A stretch of DNA of 64,000 bases, taken from the NCBI GenBank assembly GCA_018340375.1, contig JAFFJZ010000001.1, positions 46,244,001 through 46,308,000 of the forward strand, in the 5' to 3' direction. Origin of the DNA: Gonatopus flavifemur. Lineage: Eukaryota; Arthropoda; Insecta; Hymenoptera; Dryinidae. The notes below the pieces were generated by a model. It was not told where the DNA came from, did no database searches, and worked only from the letters and a program-made list of their open reading frames with translations. A program made the translations under genes and the position numbers. Positions 48,801-59,872 of the stretch are shown piece by piece (position 1 is the first letter of the stretch; each line of letters begins with the position of its first letter).

Positions 48801-49019
48801 TCGAGCGACGAGGAAGAAGTTGTCGAACCCGCGCCTACGGTCGAGGAAGAGGAAGATGATCGCCAGGAGCAACACGGTTGGATAGTTGGGGATTCCCACA
48901 AAAAAATGATAACCATGCTGGCTATGGAAAAGCAGTTAAAAGAGAAACGACGGAGAAGCGAAGATGAATTCGAGCCTAGTAAAGCGAAAAGCAAGAAACA
49001 TAGAAATAGTACCTCTTGA
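30598..49019 (+). CDS. Giant multi-zinc-finger nuclear protein, 3' part of gene (8 exons, at least 5435 aa)
   Basis: Eight exons join in frame with GT-AG introns: 30598-30826, 31095-32466, 32546-33613, 34477-34903, 35124-35272, 35673-45482, 45548-46071 and 46289-49019 (stop TGA). The first listed exon starts mid-codon and has no usable ATG, so at least one upstream coding exon is missing. Counting from this exon, C2H2-type fingers begin near residues 432, 473, 502, 882 (split by an intron), 946 and 3061. A GRPRK AT-hook-like core lies near 1858. The rest is mostly disordered: Lys, Glu, Ser and Asp rich, with many basic KR clusters and SSDEE-type acidic serine tracts. Seen: fingers, AT-hook core, low complexity, clean splicing. 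Known: such fingers and AT-hooks bind DNA. Inferred: a nuclear chromatin-associated or transcription-regulating protein. The next gene downstream is Opa1, about 4.2 kb away on the same strand. I do not recognise the orthologue. Confidence 0.88.
31095..32466 (+). CDS. Giant zinc-finger gene, exon with three C2H2 fingers
   Basis: Acceptor ttccacag and donor CAG/gtaacg bound 1372 nt, which complete a split Arg codon and then run 457 codons in frame. The first 350 residues are charged and rich in Glu, Lys and Ser. Three zinc fingers follow, beginning with CLYC (32161), CQYC (32284) and CVQC (32371), each completed by a two-histidine end (HAERVH, HLVGNH, HMNDTH). The third finger ends about 30 bases before the donor. 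Reading past the donor hits a stop within about 15 codons, which supports the splice. Confidence 0.9.
32546..33613 (+). CDS. Giant zinc-finger gene, serine-rich exon ending inside finger four
   Basis: Acceptor ttttcag precedes 32546 and donor CAT/gtgagt follows 33613. There are 356 codons, phase 0 at both ends. The middle is Ser and Asp rich with no known fold. The last residues start a zinc finger (CGAC near 33590) whose histidines come from the next exon, a strong in-sequence sign that the two exons are spliced together. Confidence 0.9.
33755..33974. repeat. Small inverted repeat in an intron of the giant gene
   Basis: AACCCTAACCCCCGGTCTGAC near 33755 and the mirrored GTGAGACCGGGGTTACGGTT near 33945 form imperfect arms. 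It lies in the 33614-34476 intron. Confidence 0.5.
34044..34172. mobile_element. 129-bp foldback MITE in the same intron
   Basis: GGATGAATTCGGATAAAAAT at 34044 pairs with the reverse complement ending 34172. GAATACAAGAATAGGAT is mirrored near 34120-34145. The 122-codon frame at 33932 (+) arises from it and is not a gene. Confidence 0.8.
34477..34903 (+). CDS. Giant zinc-finger gene, exon completing finger four and carrying finger five
   Basis: Acceptor ttcttag precedes 34477 and donor GATC/gtaaga follows 34903. It supplies HKTLAH, which completes the finger begun in the previous exon. A second finger starts with CTKC at 34645 and ends HRHMLEC, so its last ligand may be Cys. A very basic stretch rich in Arg and Ser (about 34750-34830) follows and is a likely nuclear-localisation or nucleic-acid-binding patch. 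Confidence 0.88.
35124..35272 (+). CDS. Giant zinc-finger gene, short basic exon
   Basis: This is a 149-nt exon between acceptor cgttacag and donor AGT/gtaagt. The phase is 1 on entry and 0 on exit, so a split Pro codon is followed by 49 codons with no stop. The product is basic (many Arg and Lys) with no recognised fold. It links the finger exons to the giant exon in one frame. Confidence 0.82.
35673..45482 (+). CDS. Giant zinc-finger gene, 9.8 kb exon of 3270 codons
   Basis: A single uninterrupted exon of 9810 nt has acceptor tgtgcacag and donor CAG/gtgtgt. The encoded region is mostly disordered and charged. Visible landmarks are an AT-hook-like GRPRK core (about 38001), basic SKRKSLPE repeats (about 39760-39840), related KKxSLxxEHLxL motifs (about 40425, 41125 and 42125), one C2H2-type finger starting CDVC at 41610 with long histidine spacing, and an Asp/Glu run near 44960-44990. 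Minus-strand and other-frame ORFs here are shadows of this frame. No intron signal is needed anywhere in the exon. Confidence 0.93.
45548..46071 (+). CDS. Giant zinc-finger gene, penultimate exon
   Basis: Acceptor ttttcag precedes 45548 and donor CATAA/gtgagt follows 46071. There are 174 codons plus two bases. The exon contains Arg/Ser-rich and polar sequence and ends in a His/Asp-rich tail. Without splicing, a TGA would follow directly after the donor, so splicing into the last exon is required for the frame. Confidence 0.88.
46289..49019 (+). CDS. Giant zinc-finger gene, last coding exon with three related acidic-serine motifs
   Basis: Acceptor atttccag precedes 46289. One base completes a split Asn codon, followed by 909 codons and TGA at 49017-49019. 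The region is extremely rich in Lys, Glu and Arg, with probable long helices or coiled coils. Three related motifs recur: a basic patch, then a hydrophobic step, then a Ser/Asp/Glu run, near 47188 (GKQNLFAEL then STSSESE), 48078 (GKQGLLAEI then SSSDEE) and 48735 (ANQLYYW then SSSSDEEE). A compact non-disordered patch containing HGWIVGDSHKK lies near the C-terminus, at about 48877. Confidence 0.92.
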
Positions 49020-51400
49020 TACATATTTCACGATTAGATTTTTTAATTGATAGATTAACAGTGAGACACACAACGCGTTGTGTTTGTATCATAGGCACCC
49101 TTTAACATTCATGAAATCTAATTTACGTAGAGTTGCTATATACATTTTGAAAATCTATAGATTCGGTATATCCGATTCCTATGGTTCATTTAGGACCAAT
49201 AGATTCTTATAAGGATGATGGAGTCTTATTTAACTACATTCTTTGAAGAACTTTAGTTCGGTTGTTTCGAGGTGTTTATCATATGGGATCTATGTACAAT
49301 ATTCTGATAGAAAAATGTAGAAGATGTAACGAAAAGAGATCGTGGTTCTTGATTTCCTTACGAGAATAACAAAACACGCTTGGTGTTTTTCAGCTTTATT
49401 TCACTATTTCACCATTTGGTATTACGATATGATATTGATGTATGATCCAAAGGTTGGATCCGATACATACGCAAATCTTTCAAGCTCGAGCAAACTTAAA
49501 ATAAATCATCAAGTAGAATAGATGGTGTAATTTGTATAAGAATCTACAGGACCTACAAGTATAGGTATATAAAAATTATGGAACGCTATATAGAAGTTAT
49601 ATTACATTACAAAGATCTGTAATGATATTCATATAATTAAATATTATCTGTGGTTCTCATGGGTTCTAAAAATTTGTGTAGGTGAACATTTCATCTACAG
49701 CTCTTTTTCGTCTTATTTGTCGAATCAAATTTAGGGTTTAAGATTATCAAATCGTAGAATATCGTGTGAATGATCGAACGACAGAATGAGTGAAAAGATT
49801 CTCCGATATAATCAGGTGTGTTATATACACTATACATTTTATAACTATAAATAATGAACTTCGTAAGAAGAGTATTGTTCGTCTAAGTGATACGTTAGGG
49901 GAAAAAAACCTGTTTTGTTTTGTTAATTCTTATCCAAATTTGGAATATTTTAAATATACACCCTAGAATACAACATACAGCATTTATCATGCGGTCAGAG
50001 CTCAATTGAATGAATTCACAAACATTATAAAACATTATGATGTGTGTAAATACTTCAGTTAAGTTTCGAAACTTCATTGAACATTTACATGTTATTAGGG
50101 TAAAGCATATATAAAATATTCCTCATATATTAATTATATATTGATAATGTATTGATCAGGATTACGTATGAAAACATAATCTATCTTTATACAAAGCGTT
50201 ATTACAGCATGGAAGTTTTATGTTTTATTTTGTTTTTCAAACGCGTCATGAGTTTAATTGAATATTCGTTTATTTCAAACGGTGCATTATATATATCTTA
50301 AGTACTATACCTACTGCCAGGAAATTTCGAATTTTTCAGTGTAAAATATATGGATATCTCGGAATAGTATAAATGGAAATACATTCGTGTTTGTGTGTTC
50401 TTTTTGAGAGGTGGGTGACAAAAAAAAACATTTAAATGGTAAATTGTACATAGCTGCTTAAAAGTCTAAACGGAAAACTTCAAACTTTGATTATAGAATG
50501 AGCAAATATTCTCTCATCATCCTAAAGAATACAATTCCAAGATCTTATAAATATATTGTTATAATTTAGGTCGATTGTGCAAACTGAATGAACAGAGAAC
50601 GTAGAGAATAAAAGCACTTTTAGACAATACTAGAAAATATTCTTCAATGAAATAAGTTTGTTCTTTAAAAAGTCTTTTTTTTTTGTATTTCTATTCTCAG
50701 TTTATTACTTTGTTATTTTTTTTGGCAAAAATACAGTCAACCAAAACAACTATCACGTCGGACAATGTAAATTTGGGTCCAACTAGTGTTTTTGTCGGTT
50801 TTTTGTGATTCGTACATATCGCAGAATTATATCTGAAATTTGAACATTCAGACAATATAAGTACGTTTAATGTAGAAAAAATTATGTTGAACCATCGCTT
50901 ATCTACTCATTAGGAATATACATTTTTCATATTATTCTTCTTCTGCTTTTGAAAGATAAGATCTCATATTAATGTGTAATCCGTTGTATAAGTTCGAAAG
51001 AATAAACTCATCATTTCATCATTACTATCAGCGAAATAATAATTCATTTTTTCTTAATGCTTAGCAAATGCACATAGTACGAGTATATACATTTTCTCTC
51101 ATTATATCCATTCGAGAAAGATTATATCCGTATGACAATGATAAGTATAGATTTTAATGTACATGTACTGCCATAATCATATTACCATCATACAAGAGCC
51201 TACGCGGTTAGCTATTAACATTATTCCTGTAAAGATGAGAATGTTAGCACAAAACTATAGGGCAACAATCCATTGTAAATAGAGCATATTTTCAATGTGT
51301 CTGACAAAGTATGTTTTGTAATATAAGGATTGCAAAAAAGAATAAAATTATTAAAGAAATTATTCTTTAGTTTTTCTTTCGATACTGATGTAATTGTTCA
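49020..51400 (+). other. 3' UTR of the giant gene with candidate poly(A) signals
   Basis: The sequence after the stop is very AT rich with no long ORF. AATAAA hexamers occur at 49500-49505, 50607-50612 and 51341-51346, so the transcript could end at any of them. Which is used cannot be told from sequence alone. Confidence 0.45.
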
Positions 51401-53200
51401 TGCGATAGAAATTTCAAAGAAATACCCAGAAGAACTGGATACAATGAATATTTTGTATGAATTTGCCAGTAGAAATATAGAAAGAGTGATAAAATGGATC
51501 ATAAAATGAGAAATTATACTCCTGAAATTGGTTTTCATCCACAAACTCTCCCGTTTGCAATGAGATTTGATAATTTTCAATGAGTTTTCAGATGTTTTAG
51601 ATGTTTATTAGTTACACTTCTGAAATTCTCTCGTATATAGAATACCTTGGAAGACACTTTTTTCAGTGTTTTTCAAAAGCTGACTTTTCTCATAGAAAAT
51701 CTTATGGATCCGCAGACAAGGACTGAAAAAAGATTTTTAAATTGGAAGAATTATTCATTCGACATTGGGTTATTTTTGGATTCATCGACTACTCGTCGAG
51801 GAGTGGTAATTGGAGTTAAATAAAAATAAATGGAAAAGGACTTCTAATTGTGGTCCAAAAAATACATTTTCTTTCTCCAAATAGTTTTCTCATTTTCTCT
51901 CTATGTCATTTCTTACTGAAGTATGAAATTTCACAGACTTAACAGACTTCTTCTCCAACAGAACAATCCAATTCATAAGAAAGAATTTGTAATATTTTCA
52001 CTTCGAGTCTAGAAAAAATATGAATTGAGTTGAATAAGATTACAAAAGTTTTGAGATATAATCTTTCGTTCTGAATGATGTTATATCATAAAAAGTGTTT
52101 AGACTCGCCTGAAATCAGAGTAGAACCGTGATTCTTGGAATAGTTGATAAAGTTGGATTTCAGCAGATATCTAGATATGGAAATATATTGTGTATCAGAA
52201 TTATTACACCATTCTCTGACTCTCAAACCTCAACCAAAAGTAATGATAAAATTGTCCACTCGATGTAGGTAATAGTAATAAACTTGCAATTTTTGTATGG
52301 AAACTTCAAAAACTTTGGCCTTCTTCGGTTTATACGTTATATAAGCACCATAAATTGGTCATATATATGATATAATTGATTAGTTGAGTTGCATCAGATA
52401 ACTTCCAATCAGAATATGATCTGGTAGACCTGCAAAATGATTTCAACGATTTGAAACTCATAGTTGAAGAACAAGAATTCAAAGTTTCAATAAACAAATA
52501 AGATACTGGAAGTTGATCTTCAATAATACAAGCACCGTGGATAAAATTTCTGTTTTACGTTATGTTGATATTATCGACCTCACAATTAACGTTTTTTTGT
52601 TTCTCCAATTTTTCATTAATTATTCAAAAATTCTTATAAAAGCTGCACTGGGATAATCATGTTTAAGGGACGCAAAAGTTATATAATCATTGATTTTTAG
52701 TTTTTCTGTGAGAAAAAATATAGCATTTGAAATTGATAATGCATCCATCTATGAAAAAATTAATAATTTCAACTTATAAATTACATCTACAAAGTAATCC
52801 ACGGATTTATTCACGAAATTCATTTCAAAATCGTGCAATACACGTGATCCGAACTGAACTGACCAATCAAAATATTTATTAGCCGGTGCTCCCCCATAGA
52901 TCGGAATCCGTAGGGAATGGAACGAATCCAAAAATTGGATTGGTTCGTTGATAGTAAATTACCAAGAATCACTGAAGAATCATTAAACAAGTCTCAAGAA
53001 AATCATTCAGCCGGTAAAACAGTACGCGTCTGTCTTTCTCTAATCCCTCAGTTGAAAAGTGACAGAGTGATATTTTTATTACCGACGGATCCAGCAAGGC
53101 GGTTATACAAAGTATCATTACCTCCACAGCTTCACAAGGCACCCAAAAAGATTCGACTTATTTACATCGATTTGCCCACACATTGACATAATTAACCAAC
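51401..53200. other. Intergenic region upstream of Opa1
   Basis: About 1.8 kb of AT-rich sequence separates the giant gene from Opa1. It should contain the Opa1 promoter and possibly 5' UTR exon sequence, but I see no clear core promoter. A plus-strand open frame of 89 codons starts at 52917 and ends 15 bases before the Opa1 ATG. I see no evidence that it is a real protein. Confidence 0.4.
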
Positions 53201-53708
53201 ATGAAGCAAATTTTATGTGGAAGATTAGGGTAAGTACTGTCATTTATTTATTTTCCACGTAACAGATAACCCGTCAATTTCATCCAAGAGATTTTGTGTA
53301 TTAATTGTCATAAAATTCCTGTTTCAACAATTTTATTACCAAACTGATTGGTAAGTTTTGAGGTTATTTTGTGCTGTGTTGCATAGAAAGTATCTTTTCT
53401 TCAATAAATTCTCAACTCTTACAGTATTCATTCACCATATAGATTCTTCTTTTTCATACTACAGGTACACTATTTTACTGGTATCAAAGACTTCTAAATA
53501 TCCAGTGTCAGTCATCCACCCTAGAAGTCTTATGTCCGGGAGAGTGAATAAGATTTACAGACCTTTATTGGCATCTCCTCATCTACGTTATTATGGCAAT
53601 CCCAATCGTTCATACGCAATGATAGTGGGAAAAGTTCTACGTAATGTTTTGAAATTACGATATCTTCTACTCGGAGGAGCAGTTGGAGGAGGAGTTACGT
53701 TACAGAAA
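53201..53708 (+). CDS. Opa1: Opa1 exons 1-2: mitochondrial presequence and membrane anchor
   Basis: A 29-nt first coding exon (53201-53229, donor AGG/gtaagt) joins 53465-53708 (acceptor actacag, donor AAA/gtaaat), giving 91 residues. The N-terminus is rich in Arg, Lys, Ser and Leu and nearly lacks acidic residues, as expected for matrix targeting. It is followed by [17 protein letters not shown], the Gly-rich inner-membrane anchor of the long form. Confidence 0.9.
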
Positions 53709-56700
53709 GTAAATAACCTCATGTTACTTCAGTGGTATCCTAATAATTTCTTATATTTATATGTAACAGATACTTTGTATTGGATTAATTTCTTACTTTT
53801 CAATCTTTGATGCATATATTTTCAATTCAACCACATATCTGTTCATAAAAGTTAACATAAACTTGCATTATTTTGCTCGTATGACATTGATCCCGATGTA
53901 TCAATGCAACTTGTAGTTTCCTCCTTCAAAGGTATCATGTTGAAATTTGAACTATTCTCAAATTTCATATGTATCAAATACATGCAGAGGTATACTAACT
54001 CTGTACGTGCGCATAAAGAATTAAGTGTGTGAATAATTAGAATATTGAATTATCAGAGATTACTTCAGAGGTAGTACTTCAATTCAATTAAATTTATAAT
54101 GCCATATTGATGCAATGCTATTCCTGAATGCTGGATACAATTATTTAATTTGAGAATTCCAAATTCAGTAATGTCAGTATCGATCTGCAAAAATATGAAC
54201 TTTGTATAATATGATTTGATAAGGAAATTTATAGAAAGTTCCGAAAACCTCGACGACGTTTTCCGAACGTTTTATAAATCTTCCAGGAATTTGTTGAGTT
54301 GTAAAAAGTTCAATTGATTCCTTTTTGAATTCAATTGTATCAAAAAGAATAATCTCTGATTATTCTCTGTGAATCTTAATTATTGTTGATTAAAAAATCA
54401 TGATATATTCAAATTAGAAATATGAGCAATGGAAAGAAGGTTTGCCTGATATGGGATGGCTGGGAGATTTGATGCCGGATGATCAACAGTGGCAAAAATT
54501 TCGTGGCTCGTTGATGACTCTGAGAACTGATTTGGCTGAAAAAATTGAAATTGGTGAGTAGAACGTTCAAAAGACTAATCGAATTGAATTACATTCTGAC
54601 GAATATATCGCAGAATCAAATGAGAGAAGTGTAAATATATGAAAATGCCAACAGATCCACGTTTGAAGGAGCTTGGAGAAGCAAAATATCGAGAGTACAG
54701 AGAATGGTTTAATCAAAGATTAGAGGATGCAATTAAAGCTGCAGAAACTAATAATGAACTAAAGGATAATCGTTCTACGAACAGTGAGTCATCTGGGAAT
54801 TAAAAATTTTTTCATTTCCAGACCTGCTAGCATAAAATTGTTATGCTCCAAAACGAATTATTTTTATCATTCATTAACAAATCACGCATTGTTTAAGTTC
54901 ATTCATTATCATGCATGATTATTGTTTTATGTTTATCAGAAATTGATTATGGTACAGCAGTGTCTATAGTCTGTAATCTTTTTGTAAGATTATTCACAAA
55001 GACTTCAATGGGATCAAAATGCCCTCATTCTAATGTATAAATGTATATCAAAGAATGAAAGGGTCAGAAGAATAGTTGATTCAATATTGAAGTATTTGAT
55101 TAGAGTCACTCCGCTGGTATCCATTCAAATCAATGAAATAATTTTAATCCCAACGCTCATCGTTATTAACAAAACTCAAACCTTTTCAACAGTGCAAGCA
55201 TGTTCTAATTTATGTAGTTACATGTTCAGATCGCCTTCAAAGTACATTTGATCTGTAACTGTTTTCTACGTACCTCATTTACATGTCCTCTAATATTCGT
55301 ATCATGGAATCGATTATCATTATCCAAAACATCCAAAGTATAAAAAATCACAGCATGTTTTTATAAAATTCCTTCCCAATATAAATACATCATATAATTA
55401 TTTTTCAAATTTATGATTTCCTCTGAATTTTGCATTCTCCAAGTACTTTTTTCAAGTACTCCTTCACATTCTTTCATCTTACATAAATATGTATGATTTT
55501 GGTCTGTTCTGTTCAGGTATATTTGAAGCAATCTCAACGATAATAAGCCAAATTTATTCAGGTGTGTAATGAATTAGAACTGTTAGCATTTTTAGTCTGT
55601 CCATTCAGCATTTCATCCACTTTGAACTGTCAGTAATAATTTTTATCAACTTATCAGAAAGTAATTTTGTAGAATCAACGATGAGTATAAGTTGATTAAA
55701 AATTGAATAAAATTTTTCTCAAACACCAAAGGCTTTGATTCGTCTTTTGGTAAATTTTCAAACTCATATTTGGTTTTTAAAATTCAATAATTTTAAATAC
55801 TGAATGGGACAGACCCACATTTTGATTATGTTCATTCCATTGCGATAATTTGATTTTATTCGAGCAAATTTAAGTTTTATTTCCATACCGATTGATGCTG
55901 AAAGAATGTTATACCTCGTTTTGCTTCATCTATTGTCATGCATGCAATGAATCACTATTATTCAAATTCAAATTCAATTCATTTGAAACTAGTATTTTTT
56001 CAACAGAAGCGAAAAGTGAGTTATCGAAAAACACTGTTGCTTTTGCACGAGCACTGCCAAATGACATTGAAGAGGAACGTAAAAAAGCTCGTATGTTAAT
56101 CTCGAACTAATTTTTCTACACATTATTGTTTTTATTACACTCGTATTATGATAATTGTTATAATTTCTCTAGAATCATCACAACAAAGACTCGATGCAAT
56201 GCAAGATGAAGTTATGCAAATGCAATTGAAATATCAACGCGAATTGGAAAGGTTGGAAAAAGAAAATAAAGAATTGAGGAAACAAATGTTGTTACGGGGC
56301 AATCAGAAACTCAGTAACAAAAAAATCAAAGTAAAATCATGATTAATCCATAATTATGCATGAAAGAACATGTATTGATATGCATATCAATTTCTTTTTC
56401 TTTCGTAGAAGTCTTTAATAGACATGTACAGCGACGTTTTAGATGAGCTTAGTGATTACGATAGTGCATATTCAACTGCAGATCATTTACCTAGGGTTGT
56501 AGTTGTAGGCGATCAAAGTTCCGGTAAAACATCTGTGCTTGAAATGATTGCTCAAGCAAGGATATTTCCCAGGTGAGTTATTCTAAAATTCATAAAATTA
56601 TTCAATTTTTTCTTATTACTTTTTCATTACTTTATAGAGGTGGTGGAGAAATGATGACGAGAGCTCCAGTCAAAGTGACGTTGAGCGAAGGGCCTTATCA

Positions 56701-59274
56701 TATAGCTCAATTCAAAGATAGTTCAAGAGAATTTGATCTCACCAAAGAATCCGAATTAGCTGAATTGAGGCGGGAGGTTGAAATACGTATGAAAAACAGT
56801 GTTAAAAATGGAAAGACCGTGAGTCAAGATGTTATTGCCATGACGGTCAAAGGTCCTGGTTTACAACGTATGGTTCTTGTCGATTTACCTGGTATTATTA
56901 GCGTAAGTATGGGTTCTTATTTCCATAAATCGTGCATATATTTCTCTTTTCACGTACGAATACTCACAGTAACATTGTAACAGACAGTTACAGTTGACAT
57001 GGCTGAAGATACTCGTGATGCTATTCGGCAAATGTCGCAACATTACATGAGTAATCCAAATGCCATCATTTTATGTGTCCAAGATGGTTCCGTAGATGCT
57101 GAAAGAAGTAATGTAACGGATCTTGTCGCTCAAATGGACCCCACAGGGAAAAGAACTATTTTTGTTCTCACGAAGGTATTTTTGAAATAAAACGTAATCC
57201 ATTGAAATATATACTTATAATGATGCGATCCCGTAAAATTCAGGTTGATATGGCAGAAGAAAATTTAGCTAATCCAGATCGACTTCGGAAAATACTATCT
57301 GGTAAATTATTCCCAATGAAAGCACTAGGTTATTTCGCTGTTGTGACTGGGCGTGGGAGGCAAGATGATAGCATACAAACTATCAGAGATTATGAGGAAA
57401 AATTTTTTCGAAATTCTAAACTTTTCAAGTAAATATTTTCATTTCAAATCAATAAACGTTGGTATTATTCATTCTACCGGCTGTGATTATATTCATTGTA
57501 TTGGCATTTATTTCCAGAGATGGTTTAGCAATGTCTGGTCAAGTAACAACAAGAAATTTAAGTTTAGCTGTATCCGAATGTTTTTGGAAAATGGTGAGGG
57601 AAACCGTGGAACAGCAAGCGGATGCTTTTAAAGCTACTAGATTTAATTTAGAAACAGAGTGGAAAAATAATTTTCCAAGGTAAACGAAATATCGATTATA
57701 AAAAAATCAACCATCGAATACTGATTTTGATTGAGTTACTTCTAGATTGAGAGAATTGGACAGAGATGAATTGTTCGAAAAAGCTAGGGGCGAAATTTTA
57801 GATGAAATCGTTAATTTATCTCAAGTTTCACCCAGACACTGGGAAGAAGTTCTGATGAATCGAATTTGGGATAAAGTTAGCATGCATGTTTTCGAAAATA
57901 TCTACTTACCAGCTGCTCAAAGCGGAAGTCCAGGTTTGAAACTTTCTACTTCCTGTGTGTTTCATATTTGAAATTGAGTTCTTTATGACATAACGTGTGA
58001 TGTTTCTAGGTACATTTAATACTACAGTTGATATAAAACTCAAACATTGGGCGGAACAACAATTACCAGCTCGTAGCGTTGAGAGTGGATGGGAATGTTT
58101 GCAACAAGAATTTCAAAAATTCATGTCTCAAGCCAAGCTAAGCCCAGATCACGATGATATTTTTGATAATTTAAAGAATGCTGTTGTTAACGAAGCTATG
58201 AGACGACATACATGGGAAGAGAAGGTGAATTTTTACTTTTAATTCAAAACGATTACGGTTTGTGTTTACTGGATAAAAGTACATTGACGAGTATATCTTA
58301 TTATCCAAGGCATCAGAGATGTTACGAGTTATTCAACTAAATACACTGGAGGATAGAAGCGTTAACGATAAAAGGGATTGGGATCAAGCAGTTAGATTTT
58401 TAGAAACATCTGTCAAAGAAAAATTACAAGGCACCGAACAGATTTTGCGAGATATGTTGGGGCCAAGTAGAAAAGAACGTTGGCTTTATTGGCAAAGTCA
58501 AACTGAAGAACAACAAAAACGCACAGCAGTTAAAAATGAATTAGACAAAATCCTGTACTCCGACAAAGTACGTGAGAAATGAATTTTAAATCAACAGATA
58601 GAATTGAATACCCAATGACTTGATTTATTTCGTAGAAACATCCTCCTACGCTCACACAAGATGAACTTACAGCTATTCGAAAAAATTTACAACGCAATTC
58701 GTTAGAAGTTGATAATGAATTTATTCGTGAAACGTGGCATCCAGTGTACAGGAGATTCTTTTTACAACAAAGTTTAGCGAGAGCTTACGATTGTAAAAAA
58801 GGATATTATTTGTATCATACCGGTCACGAAAGCGAGGTTAGTGTACATGTGCGATAGTTTACCGATAACGATTACCGATTATTTCTTGAATATTTGTCCC
58901 CGTGTCACAGATGGAATGCAACGATGTTGTATTATTCTGGCGAATTCAACAAATGTTAAAAGTCACATCGAATGCTCTACGACAGCAAATCATGAATCGA
59001 GAAGCACGCCGATTAGATAAAGAAATTAAGGAGGTATTGGAAGATTACAGTCAAGATAATGAAATCAAAGCAAAATTGCTGACCGGCAGGAGAGTCACGC
59101 TAGCTGAAGAACTCAGTAAGTGTTGTTATTGAATTATTTTAATTCTATTTCATTTTTTTGCTTCTTATCTTTCGAATATATTTCCAATCATAAAAATTAT
59201 AAATTCCAGAACGTGTCAGGCAGATTCAAGAAAAGCTAGAAGAATTCATTCAAGCTTTGAATAAAGAAAAATGA
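53201..59274 (+). CDS. Opa1: Opa1, mitochondrial inner-membrane dynamin-like GTPase (complete, 18 exons)
   Basis: Opa1 fuses mitochondrial inner membranes and shapes cristae by GTP-driven self-assembly. Coding exons: 53201-53229, 53465-53708, 54418-54553, 54655-54783, 55517-55561 (cassette-like), 56007-56090, 56173-56330, 56409-56572, 56638-56902, 56984-57175, 57244-57428, 57518-57679, 57746-57933, 58010-58224, 58310-58567, 58636-58836, 58911-59115 and 59210-59274. All junctions keep frame, giving 974 residues, or 959 without the 45-nt exon; the human protein is about 960. In order: basic presequence (about 1-60), Gly-rich membrane segment (about 74-91), coiled coil with [13 protein letters not shown] (about 235-260), P-loop GDQSSGKT (about 309-316), DLPG (412-415), TKVD (481-484), stalk, and C-terminal GED-like helix. 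The ATG at 53201 has a good context (caacATG) and gives a typical mitochondrial N-terminus. The identity is certain; exact isoforms are not. Confidence 0.97.
55517..55561 (+). CDS. Opa1: Opa1 45-nt cassette-like exon (possible alternative exon)
   Basis: The segment is bounded by acceptor ctgttcag and donor TCAG/gtgtgt and is exactly 15 codons long. It enters and leaves at phase 1, so including or skipping it keeps the frame. It encodes a hydrophobic, Ile/Ser-rich insert between the anchor and the coiled coil. In vertebrate OPA1 the alternatively spliced exons and protease-cleavage sites lie in this same zone. It is inferred only from splice signals and frame. Confidence 0.5.
56409..57428 (+). 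CDS. Opa1: Opa1 GTPase-domain exons
   Basis: Four exons (56409-56572, 56638-56902, 56984-57175, 57244-57428) encode most of the dynamin-type GTPase. They carry the P-loop GDQSSGKTS; the threonine-containing switch 1 around [15 protein letters not shown]; and TKVD, split by an intron between K and [15 protein letters not shown] follows. All catalytic motifs are intact, so the enzyme should be active. Confidence 0.95.
57518..59274 (+). CDS. Opa1: Opa1 stalk and C-terminal effector exons
   Basis: Eight exons from 57518 to 59274 carry conserved Opa1 signatures such as [43 protein letters not shown] and the final amphipathic helix. The protein ends EALNKEK-like (here IQALNKEK, stop TGA at 59272-59274), matching the usual C-terminus of the family. 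No frameshift or missing segment is seen. Confidence 0.94.
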
Positions 59275-59830
59275 AATGAATAAACTAAAGTGGAAGATTT
59301 GAAACCAAAGGCGAATCATGAACGTTGACGAGGGTGGATGCATAATACCGGGCACAAGAATCGGAAATTAATTTATTGAGATCACGAATATCTCTGTGCA
59401 AGTGATGAACAGTGTAACCTTGTTTCATGACTTCTGGATTCACCACTTGTCGTCAACTGTAACACGGTGTTTTCACGTTACACCGCGCATTTAGCTACAT
59501 TAAATGTGACTTTTAGGTAGTATAGTCAAATATCCAACTGGTATATTCATTGTGATCTATGTACATATGAATTCGAACAATTATGAACTTTTGAAATGCA
59601 AAAAAGAAGAATATCAGTGAACATTTTTAAATCATATTTCGCGATCTAATCGACGAATTATTAAAGATTGATTGTTAATAATCAATGGCGAATGTAGCAG
59701 CGATCGATACGAGAGTAATGTACAGGATTCTGCACTTTTACACAGATCTAAGGACTATGTTAATGTTGTAAAATCGAAAAAAAAAATGATCGAATAAAGT
59801 GATAACTTAACATTGTCGAAGAAAGGATTG
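59275..59830 (+). other. Opa1 3' UTR and poly(A) signal
   Basis: AT-rich untranslated sequence follows the TGA. An AATAAA hexamer at 59793-59798, preceded by an A-rich run, is the likely polyadenylation signal. Confidence 0.6.
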
Positions 59831-59872
59831 ATTTTTCTCTCCCTCATTATGAATAATTTAATGATATTTCAG

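Noticed and set aside
35673..49019. Dozens of Ser/Phe-rich minus-strand frames of 60-180 codons
   Set aside because: Complementary shadows of Lys/Glu-rich coding sequence. They have no independent splice or start support.
52917..53186. 89-codon plus-strand frame just upstream of Opa1
   Set aside because: No domain or repeated pattern, and it ends 15 bases before the Opa1 ATG. Likely chance or 5' leader sequence.
54613..54654. Alternative Opa1 acceptor at atatcgcag
   Set aside because: Using it introduces an in-frame TGA after nine codons. The acceptor at ccaacag before 54655 keeps the frame.
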